Positions 1 to 8,915 are shown, numbered from the stretch's first letter. The stretch is DNA of 64,000 nt from Alkalihalobacillus trypoxylicola (GCF_001590785.1 NZ_LTAO01000023.1:328100-392099), one strand, 5' to 3'. Made by a program: numbers and translations. Notes: generated by a model from the sequence alone, not told the origin.

Positions 1-47
1 AATCCTAAAACAACAATGATTCCAAACAAACCCCAAATGATATTCAT
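1..47 (-). CDS. N-terminus of a leftward membrane protein, probably a CNT-family nucleoside transporter (partial)
   Basis: An ATG at 45-47 on the minus strand is preceded by a good ribosome site (GAGGTGAGGAA). It opens a frame that reads MNIIWGLFGIIVVLG and runs off the window edge. The stretch is one hydrophobic helix of the kind that begins NupC/YutK concentrative nucleoside transporters of Bacillus. Only 15 residues are visible, so the family call rests on resemblance to remembered N-termini. A gene here is fairly secure; its function is not. Confidence 0.45.
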   Translation of the reverse strand, partial: MNIIWGLFGIIVVLG

Positions 48-203
48 TTCCTCACCTCTACTTGTGCATATAGACTCTAAGTTAGCATTCCCTTTCTGCT
101 CCAAAGTCAATCATTTACTCGCTTTTGTCAAGGTATTGGCCAATATTCGTACCAAAAACAAACCATAATTCCTAGATTTTAAGGCAGGATTCGAAATTAA
201 TCA

Positions 204-232
204 TTGACGAAAAAAATAAATAATGATACATT
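204..232 (+). promoter_or_regulatory. Sigma-A promoter of the TetR/ABC operon
   Basis: TTGACG at 204-209 and TACATT at 227-232 are 17 bp apart. The expected start, near 239, lies directly before the palindrome at 243-257, so a repressor bound there would block initiation. Confidence 0.55.
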
Positions 233-242
233 CATTAAAACG

Positions 243-257
243 GACCGACGGTCGGTC
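243..257 (+). promoter_or_regulatory. TetR-type operator
   Basis: GACCGACGGTCGGTC is a perfect inverted repeat with 7-base arms around a single central base. It lies between the promoter and the ribosome site of the TetR gene. GACCG/CGGTC arms are typical of operators of small TetR multidrug repressors. Position and symmetry point to autorepression of the whole operon. Confidence 0.7.
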
Positions 258-283
258 TAGTTATTTTTTGGAGGAATTATGTG

Positions 284-922
284 ATGAGGATAACTAAGGA
301 TTCTGATAATAGAAAAAAAGAGATTATGGATGCTGCCGAGCTTCTTTTTGTCACGAAAGGCTATACCCAAACAACCGTTAACAATATTTTGCAAGAGGTA
401 GGAATTGCAAAAGGAACATTCTATCACCATTTTCAGTCGAAGGAAGAAGTTATGGATGCGATTGTCAATAGGTTTATCAAACAGGCGGTTGATTCAGCTC
501 AAAATATTGCTAACACCCATGACTTAAGTGCACCAGAAAAACTCCTTTATATTTTTATGCCTAATCAAGAAAATCAGCATAAAAAAGAAGTGGCAGAGCA
601 ATTCCATACAGTTAACAACGCTGAAATGCATCAAAAAAGCATTGTAGAAACCATCATGCAGCTAACGCCCATTATTACGACCATTATTGAGCAAGGAAAT
701 AAGGAAGGTCATTTTTCTACCCCTTTCCCTAAGGAAACTGTAGAATTTTTACTCGTTTCCTCACAATTTTTATTCGATGAAGGCATTTTTGAATGGACAC
801 CAGAGGAGCAGATGAATAAGGCAATTGCCTTTTCTCATATTATTGAAACCACTCTTGGTGCAAAAAAAGGAACATTTGATTTTATCAAAGACGTCTTAAC
901 TGGCTCGACAGAAAATGATTAA
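284..922 (+). CDS. TetR/AcrR-family transcriptional repressor
   Basis: A one-component repressor of about 212 residues. The N-terminal HTH covers roughly residues 10-55, with the family signature around KEIMDAAELLFVTKGY, TVNNILQEVGIAKGTFYHHF and the following recognition helix. The C-terminal part is a variable helical ligand domain. Start: GTG at 281 and ATG at 284 are both in frame behind GGAGG (270-274); the ATG is preferred. It is the first gene of a five-gene operon with two ABC systems, so it most likely represses their expression until a toxic ligand binds. The ligand cannot be predicted. An operator-like palindrome lies just upstream. Confidence 0.9.
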   Translation: MRITKDSDNRKKEIMDAAELLFVTKGYTQTTVNNILQEVGIAKGTFYHHFQSKEEVMDAIVNRFIKQAVDSAQNIANTHDLSAPEKLLYIFMPNQENQHKKEVAEQFHTVNNAEMHQKSIVETIMQLTPIITTIIEQGNKEGHFSTPFPKETVEFLLVSSQFLFDEGIFEWTPEEQMNKAIAFSHIIETTLGAKKGTFDFIKDVLTGSTEND

Positions 923-965
923 AAACAACTGGGTTTGATTGTATGGCATAAAAGGAGGGATAAGG

Positions 966-1883
966 ATGAACTCAATTATTAAGGTTGAAAATCTCGTAAA
1001 AAAATATAGAGATTTCATCGCAGTTGACCACGTTACCTTCGAAATAGAAGAAGGAAGCATTTTTGCTTTTCTCGGACCGAATGGTGCGGGAAAAAGCACG
1101 ACCATTCATACGCTATGTACGATTTTGGATAAGACCTCTGGAACAATCCTTATTCAAGGGAAGGATGTGAGTAAACAGAAGGAGGAAATTCGTCAATTGA
1201 TAGGGGTTGTTTTTCAAGATTCTACGCTTGACCCCAAAATGACCGTTGAAGAAAACTTAAAAATGCATGGTCATTTTTACGATGTACCACAAAAAGAAAT
1301 GAGTAAACGGATTGATATGACCCTTGAGCTAGTTGATTTAATTGGTCGAAAAAAAAGCCCCATCCAAAGCCTATCTGGTGGAATGAAGCGTCGGGTTGAA
1401 ATAGCGAGAAGCTTATTACACGAACCAAAAATTCTTTTCCTAGATGAGCCCACAACTGGTCTCGATCCACAAACCCGCTCAAAAATTTGGAGCTATCTAA
1501 CCGACCTTCAAAAGAAAAAAAAGCTGACGATTTTCTTTACAACCCATTATATTGAAGAAGCTGAAATCAGCCATAAAGTTGCCATTATGGATAACGGAAG
1601 AATTATTGCCTTTGATAGCCCAAAATCGTTAAAAAAACAATATACAAAGGACCAAATATACTTAACAACCATGCAACAGAATAGCTTAGAACGACAATTA
1701 AAGCTTCAAGAAATACCTTATCGGAAACTTTCAAATGGTTACTACAAAATAGAGTTTGAGCCGATAAAAGGGTTTCTTAAATGGCTTCAAGAACATTCTA
1801 ATTTATATAAAGATTTGGAAATTAGAAAAGGAACATTAAATGATGTTTTCTTAGAGATTACTGGGAGAGAAATGAGGGGGTAG
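966..1883 (+). CDS. ABC exporter ATP-binding protein, DrrA type
   Basis: ATPase of about 305 residues for an ABC-2 type exporter. Visible motifs: Walker A GPNGAGKST, Q-loop VFQDSTLDP, signature LSGGMKRR, Walker B ILFLDEPTTGLDP and switch His in FFTTHYIEEAE. The C-terminal extension of about 90 residues ends in the TLNDVFLEITGRE motif typical of DrrA/daunorubicin-resistance ATPases. Start: ATG 966 follows AAAGGAGGG at 951-959; the same frame stays open upstream to a TTG but without a ribosome site. It pairs with the permease 4 bp downstream. Likely role is drug, lipid or antibiotic export under the upstream TetR regulator. Confidence 0.9.
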   Translation: MNSIIKVENLVKKYRDFIAVDHVTFEIEEGSIFAFLGPNGAGKSTTIHTLCTILDKTSGTILIQGKDVSKQKEEIRQLIGVVFQDSTLDPKMTVEENLKMHGHFYDVPQKEMSKRIDMTLELVDLIGRKKSPIQSLSGGMKRRVEIARSLLHEPKILFLDEPTTGLDPQTRSKIWSYLTDLQKKKKLTIFFTTHYIEEAEISHKVAIMDNGRIIAFDSPKSLKKQYTKDQIYLTTMQQNSLERQLKLQEIPYRKLSNGYYKIEFEPIKGFLKWLQEHSNLYKDLEIRKGTLNDVFLEITGREMRG

Positions 1884-1887
1884 AGAA

Positions 1888-2724
1888 ATGAGAGTCGTTA
1901 TCGCTTTATGGATGAGGAATATTAAGTTATTTTTCCGTAATAAATTACAGCTTATTTTAATTCTTATTATGCCATTTTTCTATTTATATTTATTAAGTAC
2001 TTTATTTGAAAGTGCCCATATAGCTGAACCCTTTCCTTATGTCTTAACAGGAATCGTTATGATCGTCGTCTTTCAAACTTCTTTAAATATTGCCTTCTCA
2101 ACCATTGATGATATCGCCTCAGGCTATATGAAAGAGATATTAGTAAGTCCTGTCAAAAGAGTATATATTGCATTAGGTCAAATGCTCGCATCAACTACTG
2201 TAGCAACGCTTCAGGGTACTATTATTCTAGTTATTGGCTTTTTGTTCGGAATTCAGTACTCATCTTTTCTGACACCGATTTTGCTATTCCTCTTTCTCAT
2301 TACAATGGGTTTGACTTTCTCTGCATTCGCATTATTTATAGCGGCTTCTATTAAGAGTGCCCAAACTTTTCAATTAACCTCAATGCTCATAACCGTTCCG
2401 ATGACTTTCCTTTGCGGGGTATACATACCCATTAGTTTGCTTCCAGGGGGGTTACAGCTTTTAGCACTTTTCAATCCTATGACATATGCCACCTCCTTTT
2501 TCAGAATTTTGAGTCAAGAAAAGCTGTTTTACCCTATCGAACAATTACTAAATGAGCAGCTCGCTTACAAAATTAATGAAATAATCGTTACTCCACAATT
2601 GAGCCTCATCGTTTTAGTTACCTTCGGGACTGTATTTTCCCTCTTATCCACTATGACTTTTTCACATGTGGATTTTTCAAAGATATATCGGCTGAAGGAA
2701 AAAAAGGATGTGTTTCAACAATAA
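1888..2724 (+). CDS. ABC-2 type exporter permease, DrrB type
   Basis: Membrane protein of 278 residues with about six hydrophobic segments. It has the ABC-2 layout: an N-terminal amphipathic stretch (MRVVIALWMRNIKLFFRN), a TM pair around residues 22-80, then four TMs. The motif YMKEILVSPVKR before the third TM is typical of the DrrB/NodJ group. It starts 4 bp after the ATPase gene behind a GAGGGGG ribosome site overlapping that gene's end. With the 966-1883 ATPase it should form a homodimeric-permease exporter. Confidence 0.88.
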   Translation: MRVVIALWMRNIKLFFRNKLQLILILIMPFFYLYLLSTLFESAHIAEPFPYVLTGIVMIVVFQTSLNIAFSTIDDIASGYMKEILVSPVKRVYIALGQMLASTTVATLQGTIILVIGFLFGIQYSSFLTPILLFLFLITMGLTFSAFALFIAASIKSAQTFQLTSMLITVPMTFLCGVYIPISLLPGGLQLLALFNPMTYATSFFRILSQEKLFYPIEQLLNEQLAYKINEIIVTPQLSLIVLVTFGTVFSLLSTMTFSHVDFSKIYRLKEKKDVFQQ

Positions 2725-2746
2725 AAGGAGGGGAGGTAATATTCTC

Positions 2747-5083
2747 ATGTGGATAAAACTAATCAAAAATGACCTTAAAAGAAAGAAGATCATTCATATA
2801 ACCTTATTCATTTTCCTAGTATTATCAGCTTTCTGCATTTCAAATGGCGCAACTATGCTAGTTAAATTATCTCATTCCATTGAAGAATTGTTTGCCAAAG
2901 CTGAAGCACCTCACTTTGTACAAATGCATGCAGGTGATATCGATCAAGCTCAAATTGATTCATGGTCTTCCTCTAGCCCATTGGTCAATCTCCAGCAAAC
3001 GGTAGCAATGATTAATATAGATGGAACCAATTTATCTTTGGCAAAAAAACAAAATCCTGAAAACAATAGTGTCATGGATATAAGCTTCGTTAAGCAAAAT
3101 GAAAAGATGGATTTTCTTCTAGATGAAAAACATAATCTATTAACGATCTCAAATGGAGAAATAGGTGTTCCTCTATATTATAAATATCGTGATGATTTAA
3201 AAATAGGTGACAAGGTATACGTTCAAGAAGAACATTTTTCAATGGAATTTACTATTTCAGCCTTTGTTCAAGATGCTTTAATGAACCCTTCCCTCGTTCA
3301 CTCTAAAAGGTTTTTAATTAATGAGTTAGACTTTAATGCTTTATACCCTCACGGAGAAATCGAGTACTTAATACAATTTCAACTAGCCGATAAGAAACAA
3401 TTAACAGATTTTAGCCTACATTATCAAACAGCAGCATTACCGAATAGCGGCCCAGCCATAGATAGCCAAACATTCATGATTCTACATGCACTATCTGACG
3501 GAATTGCTGCCTCTGTAATTATTTTATTAAGTTTTTTATTAGTCAGTATTGCCATACTGTGCCTACGCTTAACTATATTCGCCACCATTGAAGAAGATTT
3601 TCAGGAAATTGGCGTCATGAAAGCTATCGGTATTCCTCCTTCTTATATCAAAAGGATATTTCTGTCTAAATATATCTTTCTTGCTGCTTTTTCATGCTTA
3701 TTGGGTTATCTTATTTCTCTCTCTTTAAGTCCTTTTCTTTATACTAAGATGGCTATATTAACCGATGCACCATCAAATCAAATCATCGATATCATCATCC
3801 CATTGCTTGCTAGCAGCTTCCTTTTTCTGTTAGTCGTTTCATTTTGTCATTTATCTTTTAATCGCTTTCGAAAAATTAGTGCAACTGAAGCATTAAGAGA
3901 GGGTAGCTTAGCTACGAAAACACAGAAAAATAACTGGATTTCTTTAAGGAAAAACCGATTTTTACCAGTAAACTCCTTTCTTGGTATTCAAGATGTTATG
4001 ATTCGTTTTAAAACCTTTATCCTCTTACTAGGTGTATATATTATTTGCTCGTTTTTAATGGTTGTTCCTTTAAATTTTTTAACGACTATAGAATCTCCAA
4101 CCTTCATCTCTTATATGGGTATTGGTGATAGTGATATAAGAATTGATCTACAGAATGTTAGAGAAAGCGATCAGCGATTTAATGAAGTGTTGAACTATAT
4201 AAAAAATGACCCTGCCATTTTAGCATTTAGCCCCCTCATTACCTCTAGATTTCAGGTACTTGACCAAGATGGAAAATGGGGACAAATGCAAGTGGAAACA
4301 GGTAACTTAGAGGCTTTTCCTCTCGTTTACCTTGAAGGTCGAGCACCAGCAAAAAACAATGAAATTGCTCTTTCTTATATAAATAGCTCAGAGTTAGATA
4401 AAACGGTAGGAGAACAGCTCTTTATTAAAAGAGGCCCATCTGATGATGAAAAACAAGTTACTATAAGTGGGATTTATCAGGATATTACGAATGGAGGCCG
4501 CACCGCCAAAGCTGTTTTTGAAGAAAACTCAGAAAATATTCTTTGGTATGTAATAAGTGCCGATATTCATTCAGACTACTCTATTCCAGAAAAAATAGCT
4601 GAATACTCTTCTCGTTTTTCACCGGCTAAAGTAACACATTTAGAGAGTTATTTAACACAGACTCTCGGTCAAACAATCAATCAAGTGAAATTAATAACGA
4701 TTATTTCATATATAACAGGGTTATTTGTTTCAATGCTCATCACCATTTTATTTATAAAGATGCTTCTAGCAAAGGATTTCTCACAAATTAATATCATGAG
4801 AAGAATGGGTTTTTCTATTAAGGATATTCAGATTCAGTTCCTCTCTAGAGTCAGTTTTATTATGTTAGCAAGTGTTCTTTTAGGTACGTTACTTTCTAAC
4901 ACATTAGGTCCTCTTGTAATCAATACGATTTGGGGAACATTGGGAGCGTCACAAATAGAATTTGTTATAAATCCCATTTACGCTTATCTCTTAAGCCCTC
5001 TTTTCTTAATTGTATCTGTTATGTTCACCACCATGCTCAGCATGTCATCTTTAAAAAATCACCACTTAATGAATGGAAAGTGA
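2747..5083 (+). CDS. FtsX-like ABC permease with two FtsX domains
   Basis: Large permease of about 778 residues, MWIKLIKNDLKRKK at the start. It has one N-terminal TM, an extracellular domain of about 230 residues, three TMs (around residues 255-385), a single TM near 425, a second extracellular domain of about 190 residues, and three final TMs. Duplicated FtsX cores with long outer domains are the layout of MacB/FtsX-superfamily permeases for lipoproteins, peptides or antimicrobials. ATG 2747 is chosen because GGAGGGGAGG lies at 2727-2736; the frame extends upstream into the previous gene. It is 9 bp before its ATPase gene and in the TetR operon. The substrate is unknown. Confidence 0.88.
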   Translation: MWIKLIKNDLKRKKIIHITLFIFLVLSAFCISNGATMLVKLSHSIEELFAKAEAPHFVQMHAGDIDQAQIDSWSSSSPLVNLQQTVAMINIDGTNLSLAKKQNPENNSVMDISFVKQNEKMDFLLDEKHNLLTISNGEIGVPLYYKYRDDLKIGDKVYVQEEHFSMEFTISAFVQDALMNPSLVHSKRFLINELDFNALYPHGEIEYLIQFQLADKKQLTDFSLHYQTAALPNSGPAIDSQTFMILHALSDGIAASVIILLSFLLVSIAILCLRLTIFATIEEDFQEIGVMKAIGIPPSYIKRIFLSKYIFLAAFSCLLGYLISLSLSPFLYTKMAILTDAPSNQIIDIIIPLLASSFLFLLVVSFCHLSFNRFRKISATEALREGSLATKTQKNNWISLRKNRFLPVNSFLGIQDVMIRFKTFILLLGVYIICSFLMVVPLNFLTTIESPTFISYMGIGDSDIRIDLQNVRESDQRFNEVLNYIKNDPAILAFSPLITSRFQVLDQDGKWGQMQVETGNLEAFPLVYLEGRAPAKNNEIALSYINSSELDKTVGEQLFIKRGPSDDEKQVTISGIYQDITNGGRTAKAVFEENSENILWYVISADIHSDYSIPEKIAEYSSRFSPAKVTHLESYLTQTLGQTINQVKLITIISYITGLFVSMLITILFIKMLLAKDFSQINIMRRMGFSIKDIQIQFLSRVSFIMLASVLLGTLLSNTLGPLVINTIWGTLGASQIEFVINPIYAYLLSPLFLIVSVMFTTMLSMSSLKNHHLMNGK

Positions 5084-5092
5084 GGCAAGATT

Positions 5093-5854
5093 ATGAAAAC
5101 GATTATCGAAGCGACCAATTTAAGTAAACATTACGGAATGAAAGAAAGGCAATTAGCCTTGAATACTATTAATTTAAAGATAGAAACAGGCGAATTCGTC
5201 TCCGTAATGGGGCCATCAGGATCAGGTAAAACAACTTTACTTCACCATTTAAGTGGGATGGAAAAAATCATGAAAGGAAGTGTTAAAATAAACGGGAAAG
5301 AGCTATCGACACTTTCTGAAAAGAGACTAGCAGAATTACGACTTCATCAATTAGGCTTTGTTTTTCAACATATCCATCTATTAAAAAATTTAAATCTGTT
5401 TGATAATATCCTCTTACCTGCTTATTTAGCTAAAAAGGAAAGTAAAAAACAAATCCATCTCCAAGCACTCGAACTTATGGAAAAAACAGGGATTTCCAAA
5501 CTAGCTAACCATAATATTACGGAAGCCTCTGGCGGGCAGCTTCAGCGTGTTGCCATTTGTCGAGCTCTCATTAATTCTCCCACTATTTTATTTGGCGACG
5601 AACCGACAGGGGCCTTAAACTCTGCCGCAGCTGAAAATATTATGGATATTTTTACAATGATTAATGAAGAAGATACTACCATCGTACTCGTTACACATGA
5701 CAGTAAAGTAGCAGCTAAAACAGAAAGAGTCCTTTTTATGTTAGATGGAAAAATAGTAGCTGAAAAATATCTTGGAAAATACTCAAGAGGGTCGGGGCAT
5801 TTAAAGGAACGAGAGGAAGCATTAACCAAATGGCTGAAAACAATAGGCTTTTAA
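5093..5854 (+). CDS. ABC ATPase, MacB/LolD (FtsE-like) family
   Basis: ATPase of 253 residues. Motifs: Walker A GPSGSGKTT, Q-loop FVFQHIHLL, signature ASGGQLQR (first Leu/Ser replaced), Walker B ILFGDEPTGALN and switch His LVTHDSKVA. The DEPTGAL(N/D) motif marks the MacB/LolD/Bce group, which pairs with FtsX permeases such as the gene just upstream. The last 30 residues are a charged tail beyond the usual family end. It is the last gene of the operon starting at 284; no clear terminator follows. Confidence 0.9.
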   Translation: MKTIIEATNLSKHYGMKERQLALNTINLKIETGEFVSVMGPSGSGKTTLLHHLSGMEKIMKGSVKINGKELSTLSEKRLAELRLHQLGFVFQHIHLLKNLNLFDNILLPAYLAKKESKKQIHLQALELMEKTGISKLANHNITEASGGQLQRVAICRALINSPTILFGDEPTGALNSAAAENIMDIFTMINEEDTTIVLVTHDSKVAAKTERVLFMLDGKIVAEKYLGKYSRGSGHLKEREEALTKWLKTIGF

Positions 5855-6292
5855 ACTTTCCTTTTGCTTTTTCATTTCATATACCTAACGGCTTACCACA
5901 CATTTCCAACATTACCCTTATTTTTCGTTTTATTTTTTTTGACTTGCTGATTGCTATTTTAAGGATATGCTGATAATATAGAATTGGCTGAATTGGAAAG
6001 TTAGTATTCAAAAGTTTTGAGTATTTCCAAGCAGATAATTTTTTGACCACTTCCTTAGAAAGTTAAGGCCATACGGACAGCCGGGTCAAATGCCGATTGG
6101 CAACATATCGTTGCCTTATTGATTGAGTTAAAAGCTCAAATTTTATAAGTTGGTTACTTTACAACCAGTGCATATGCATACAACTTGTGAAACGGTCAAT
6201 AAGAGTGGCAAAATAATTATTTGCTATAAAGACTCTGATCCTAAATGATATATTTTGAATATGAAAAGCTTCCTACTTTGTTTAAGATTTTA
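5855..6292. other. AT-rich intergenic stretch with small hairpins
   Basis: No open frame with a ribosome site was found. Two stem-loops stand out. GGCAAC and GTTGCC at 6099-6115 have a 5-nt loop; TTGAG and CTCAA at 6123-6139 have a 7-nt loop and are followed by a short T run. The piece 6068-6100 is locally GC-rich. It matches no riboswitch I can recall, so its role is open. Confidence 0.3.
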
Positions 6293-6321
6293 TTGTAGAT
6301 GTATATTTAAAGGTTTATAAT
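6293..6321 (+). promoter_or_regulatory. Sigma-A promoter upstream of the spermidine genes
   Basis: TTGTAG at 6293-6298 and a perfect TATAAT at 6316-6321 are 17 bp apart. A start near 6328 is followed only about 35 nt later by a strong terminator hairpin at 6361-6406. The promoter therefore makes either a very short RNA or an attenuated leader. Confidence 0.55.
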
Positions 6322-6360
6322 CTAAATATACTTATGCTTTTTTTGGAATGAATATATTTT

Positions 6361-6406
6361 AAGCAAGTGTTGCGCGCATACTATGCGTATTGCACTTGCT
6401 TTTTTA
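6361..6406 (+). terminator. Rho-independent terminator in the leader of the spermidine operon
   Basis: AAGCAAGTG at 6361-6369 pairs with CACTTGCTT at 6393-6401. An inner stem is formed by CGCA 6375-6378 with TGCG 6384-6387. A T run follows. No gene ends within 500 bp upstream on this strand, so it is either an attenuator for the 6496 gene or the end of a short RNA. Confidence 0.7.
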
Positions 6407-6436
6407 TGTCCAAAGTATAAGAGAGGCTTTGGAAAC

Positions 6437-6469
6437 TTGTAGTTAGTAGGTTTATTCTCTCTAAACCTA
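6437..6469 (+). promoter_or_regulatory. Second possible promoter overlapped by an 8-bp inverted repeat
   Basis: TAGGTTTA (6447-6454) and TAAACCTA (6462-6469) are perfect inverted arms with a 7-nt gap. They overlap a candidate promoter, TTGTAG 6437-6442 and TCTAAA 6460-6465 (17-bp spacing). The repeat ends 26 bp before the start codon, so it could be an operator or an RNA hairpin near the ribosome site. Confidence 0.4.
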
Positions 6470-6495
6470 ATATATAAAGATAGGAGATAGGTAAA

Positions 6496-7734
6496 ATGGG
6501 AAAAGCACTTATCATCGGTTGTGGCGGCGTTGCATCTGTTGCCATCCATAAATGTGTTCAGAATCATGAAGTATTTGAAGAAATTTGTATTGCTAGTCGA
6601 ACGAAATCTAAATGTGATGACCTTAAAGCGAAGCTTGATGGTGGTCCTACCAAAATAACAACTGCACAGGTAGATGCAGACAATGTAGATGAATTAATTG
6701 CTTTAATACAAGAAGTAAAACCAGATATTGTGATGAATCTCGCTCTTCCATATCAAGATTTAACGATTATGGATGCATGCCTAGCAACTAAAACGCATTA
6801 CTTAGATACAGCGAACTATGAGCCGGAGGATACGGCAAAATTTGAATACAAATGGCAATGGGAATATCAAGAAAGATTTAAGGAAGCAGGGATTACAGCC
6901 CTTTTAGGAAGCGGCTTTGACCCTGGAGTAACGGGTGTCTTTTCGGCTCATGCTTTAAAGCATCATTTTGATGAAATTGAGTATATTGATATTTTGGATT
7001 GTAATGCCGGAGACCATGGCTATCCATTTGCAACAAACTTCAACCCAGAAATTAATATTCGTGAAGTTTCAGCTAACGGTAGATATTGGGAAGAAGGTCA
7101 ATGGATTGAAACAAAGCCTATGGAGATTAAGCGTGTTTATGATTTTCCAGAAGTAGGCGAAAAGGATATGTACTTACTTTATCATGAGGAGCTTGAATCT
7201 CTAGCTAAAAACATTCCAGGTCTAAAACGAATTCGATTCTTTATGACCTTTGGAGAGAGTTACCTTACTCATTTAAAATGTTTAGAAAATGTAGGGATGA
7301 CTTCCATTGAGCCAATTGAATTTGAAGGAAAAGAAATCGTTCCTCTACAATTCTTAAAAGCCGTTTTACCTGATCCAGCTTCACTTGGACCTCGTACAAA
7401 GGGTAAAACAAATATTGGTTGTATTTTTAAAGGTAAAAAAGATGGCAAAGAAAAAACCTATTACGTTTATAATGTTTGCGATCACGAAGCTTGCTATAAA
7501 GAGGTTGGTTCACAAGCTGTTTCCTACACGACCGGTGTTCCAGCTATGATCGGTGCGATGCTTGTTATGACAGGAAAATGGAATAAACCAGGAGTTTATA
7601 ATGTTGAAGAGTTCGATCCAGATCCATTCATGGATGCTCTAAACAAATGGGGATTACCTTGGAAAGAAGATTTAAATCCAGAAATGGTTGACCCTGAAAC
7701 TAGTAAAGAAAAAGAATCGGAGTACGCTCGTTAA
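6496..7734 (+). CDS. Carboxynorspermidine/carboxyspermidine synthase (saccharopine dehydrogenase family)
   Basis: A 412-residue NADPH-dependent enzyme that joins aspartate semialdehyde to a diamine, giving carboxyspermidine (from putrescine) or carboxynorspermidine (from diaminopropane). The N-terminal Rossmann motif is IIGCGGVASVAIHKC. The middle segment GSGFDPGVTGVFSAHALKHHF and the C-terminal NVCDHEACYKEVGSQAVSY are typical of the Lys1/CANSDH clade of saccharopine-dehydrogenase-like proteins. Start ATG 6496 has AGGAG about 10 bp upstream. It is followed 1 bp later by the decarboxylase, and this pairing makes the polyamine role secure against lysine metabolism. Confidence 0.92.
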   Translation: MGKALIIGCGGVASVAIHKCVQNHEVFEEICIASRTKSKCDDLKAKLDGGPTKITTAQVDADNVDELIALIQEVKPDIVMNLALPYQDLTIMDACLATKTHYLDTANYEPEDTAKFEYKWQWEYQERFKEAGITALLGSGFDPGVTGVFSAHALKHHFDEIEYIDILDCNAGDHGYPFATNFNPEINIREVSANGRYWEEGQWIETKPMEIKRVYDFPEVGEKDMYLLYHEELESLAKNIPGLKRIRFFMTFGESYLTHLKCLENVGMTSIEPIEFEGKEIVPLQFLKAVLPDPASLGPRTKGKTNIGCIFKGKKDGKEKTYYVYNVCDHEACYKEVGSQAVSYTTGVPAMIGAMLVMTGKWNKPGVYNVEEFDPDPFMDALNKWGLPWKEDLNPEMVDPETSKEKESEYAR

Positions 7735-7735
7735 A

Positions 7736-8863
7736 ATGAAATTTGAAGAATTACCGACACCCACTTATGTAGTAGATGAAGGATTAGTCGAGAAAAACCT
7801 AAACCTATTAAAAGGTGTTATGGATCGAACCGGCTGCAAAATCATTTTAGCTCAGAAGGCATTTTCTATGTTTCATATGTACCCGCTTATTCGTGAGTAT
7901 TTAAGCGGAACGACAGCGAGTGGATTATTTGAAGCTAAGCTGGGCTTCGAAGAGATGGGTAAAGAAAATCACGTGTATGCTCCAGCTTATCGTGATGACG
8001 AAATGGATGAAATCGTCGAAATTTGCGACCACATCATTTTCAACTCTTTTTCACAGCTCATGAAGTACAAAGAAAAGGTACTTCAAGCAGGGAAAAAAAT
8101 AGGCCTGCGTATTAACCCTGAGTGCTCCACTCAAGAAGGGCATGCTATATATGACCCTTGCTCACCTGGCTCCCGCTTTGGTGTAAAAAGTGAGCAGTTT
8201 CAACCTGAATGGCTAGAAGGGGTTACAGGTCTTCATTTTCATACTTTATGTCAGCAAAATGCTGATGATTTAGCTACTACTTTAGATGCTGTTGTGCAAA
8301 AGTTTGGTGAGTGGCTACCTCAAATGGAATGGATTAATTTTGGTGGTGGTCATCATATTACAAGAGAAGATTATGATCTCGATTTGTTAGAGAGCTCTAT
8401 TAAAAGAATGCAGAATGAATATAACCTTGAGGTATATTTAGAACCTGGCGAAGCCGTTGCTCTCAATGCTGGCTATTTAATTACAACCGTACTTGATACC
8501 ACTCATAACGGGATAGATATTGCCATACTTGATACTTCAGCATCTTGTCACATGCCTGATGTGTTAGAAATGCCGTACCGTCCCCCTTTGTTTCATTCCG
8601 GTGAAGCTGGGGAAAAGCCTTATTTATACCGCCTTGGAGGACAAACTTGTATGGCTGGTGATGTCATAGGAGATTATTCCTTTGATCAGCCACTAAAATT
8701 GGGGGATCGCTTAGTTTTTGGTGATATGGCTATCTACTCTATGGTTAAAAACACGACATTTAACGGAATGGCTCTTCCTTCTATTAGTATTAAAAAGAAA
8801 AATGGTGACTGCGAAATTGTTCGTGAATTTGGTTATCAGGACTTTAAAATGAGATTAAGCTAG
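7736..8863 (+). CDS. nspC: Carboxynorspermidine decarboxylase
   Basis: PLP-dependent fold-III decarboxylase of 375 residues that removes CO2 from carboxyspermidine or carboxynorspermidine to give the triamine. The N-terminal motif is TPTYVVDEGLVEKN, with the PLP lysine in ILAQKAFSMF (Lys41). The glycine-rich phosphate loop is NFGGGHH; LEPGEAVALNAGYL and GGQTCMAGDVIGDY are family motifs, the last holding the active-site Cys contributed across the dimer. ATG 7736 is chosen: it follows the synthase stop by one base and gives the usual family length, while the frame extends upstream inside the previous gene. The two genes form the alternative, AdoMet-decarboxylase-independent spermidine route. 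Confidence 0.93.
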   Translation: MKFEELPTPTYVVDEGLVEKNLNLLKGVMDRTGCKIILAQKAFSMFHMYPLIREYLSGTTASGLFEAKLGFEEMGKENHVYAPAYRDDEMDEIVEICDHIIFNSFSQLMKYKEKVLQAGKKIGLRINPECSTQEGHAIYDPCSPGSRFGVKSEQFQPEWLEGVTGLHFHTLCQQNADDLATTLDAVVQKFGEWLPQMEWINFGGGHHITREDYDLDLLESSIKRMQNEYNLEVYLEPGEAVALNAGYLITTVLDTTHNGIDIAILDTSASCHMPDVLEMPYRPPLFHSGEAGEKPYLYRLGGQTCMAGDVIGDYSFDQPLKLGDRLVFGDMAIYSMVKNTTFNGMALPSISIKKKNGDCEIVREFGYQDFKMRLS

Positions 8864-8867
8864 CAAA

Positions 8868-8906
8868 AAAACGCCTTTGAGATTCATTTCTCAAAGGCGT
8901 TTTGGC
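8868..8906. terminator. Bidirectional terminator after nspC
   Basis: AAAACGCCTTTGAGA (8868-8882) pairs with TCTCAAAGGCGTTTT (8889-8903), a 15-bp perfect stem with a 6-nt loop. A T run on the plus strand and an A run before the stem let it stop nspC and mqo transcripts alike. Confidence 0.9.
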
Positions 8907-8915
8907 TAAGGTCTG

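Noticed and set aside
48-203. Purine-type riboswitch before the leftward transporter gene
   Set aside because: No conserved purine-riboswitch core or terminator could be seen; only AT-rich sequence with loose promoter-like hexamers.
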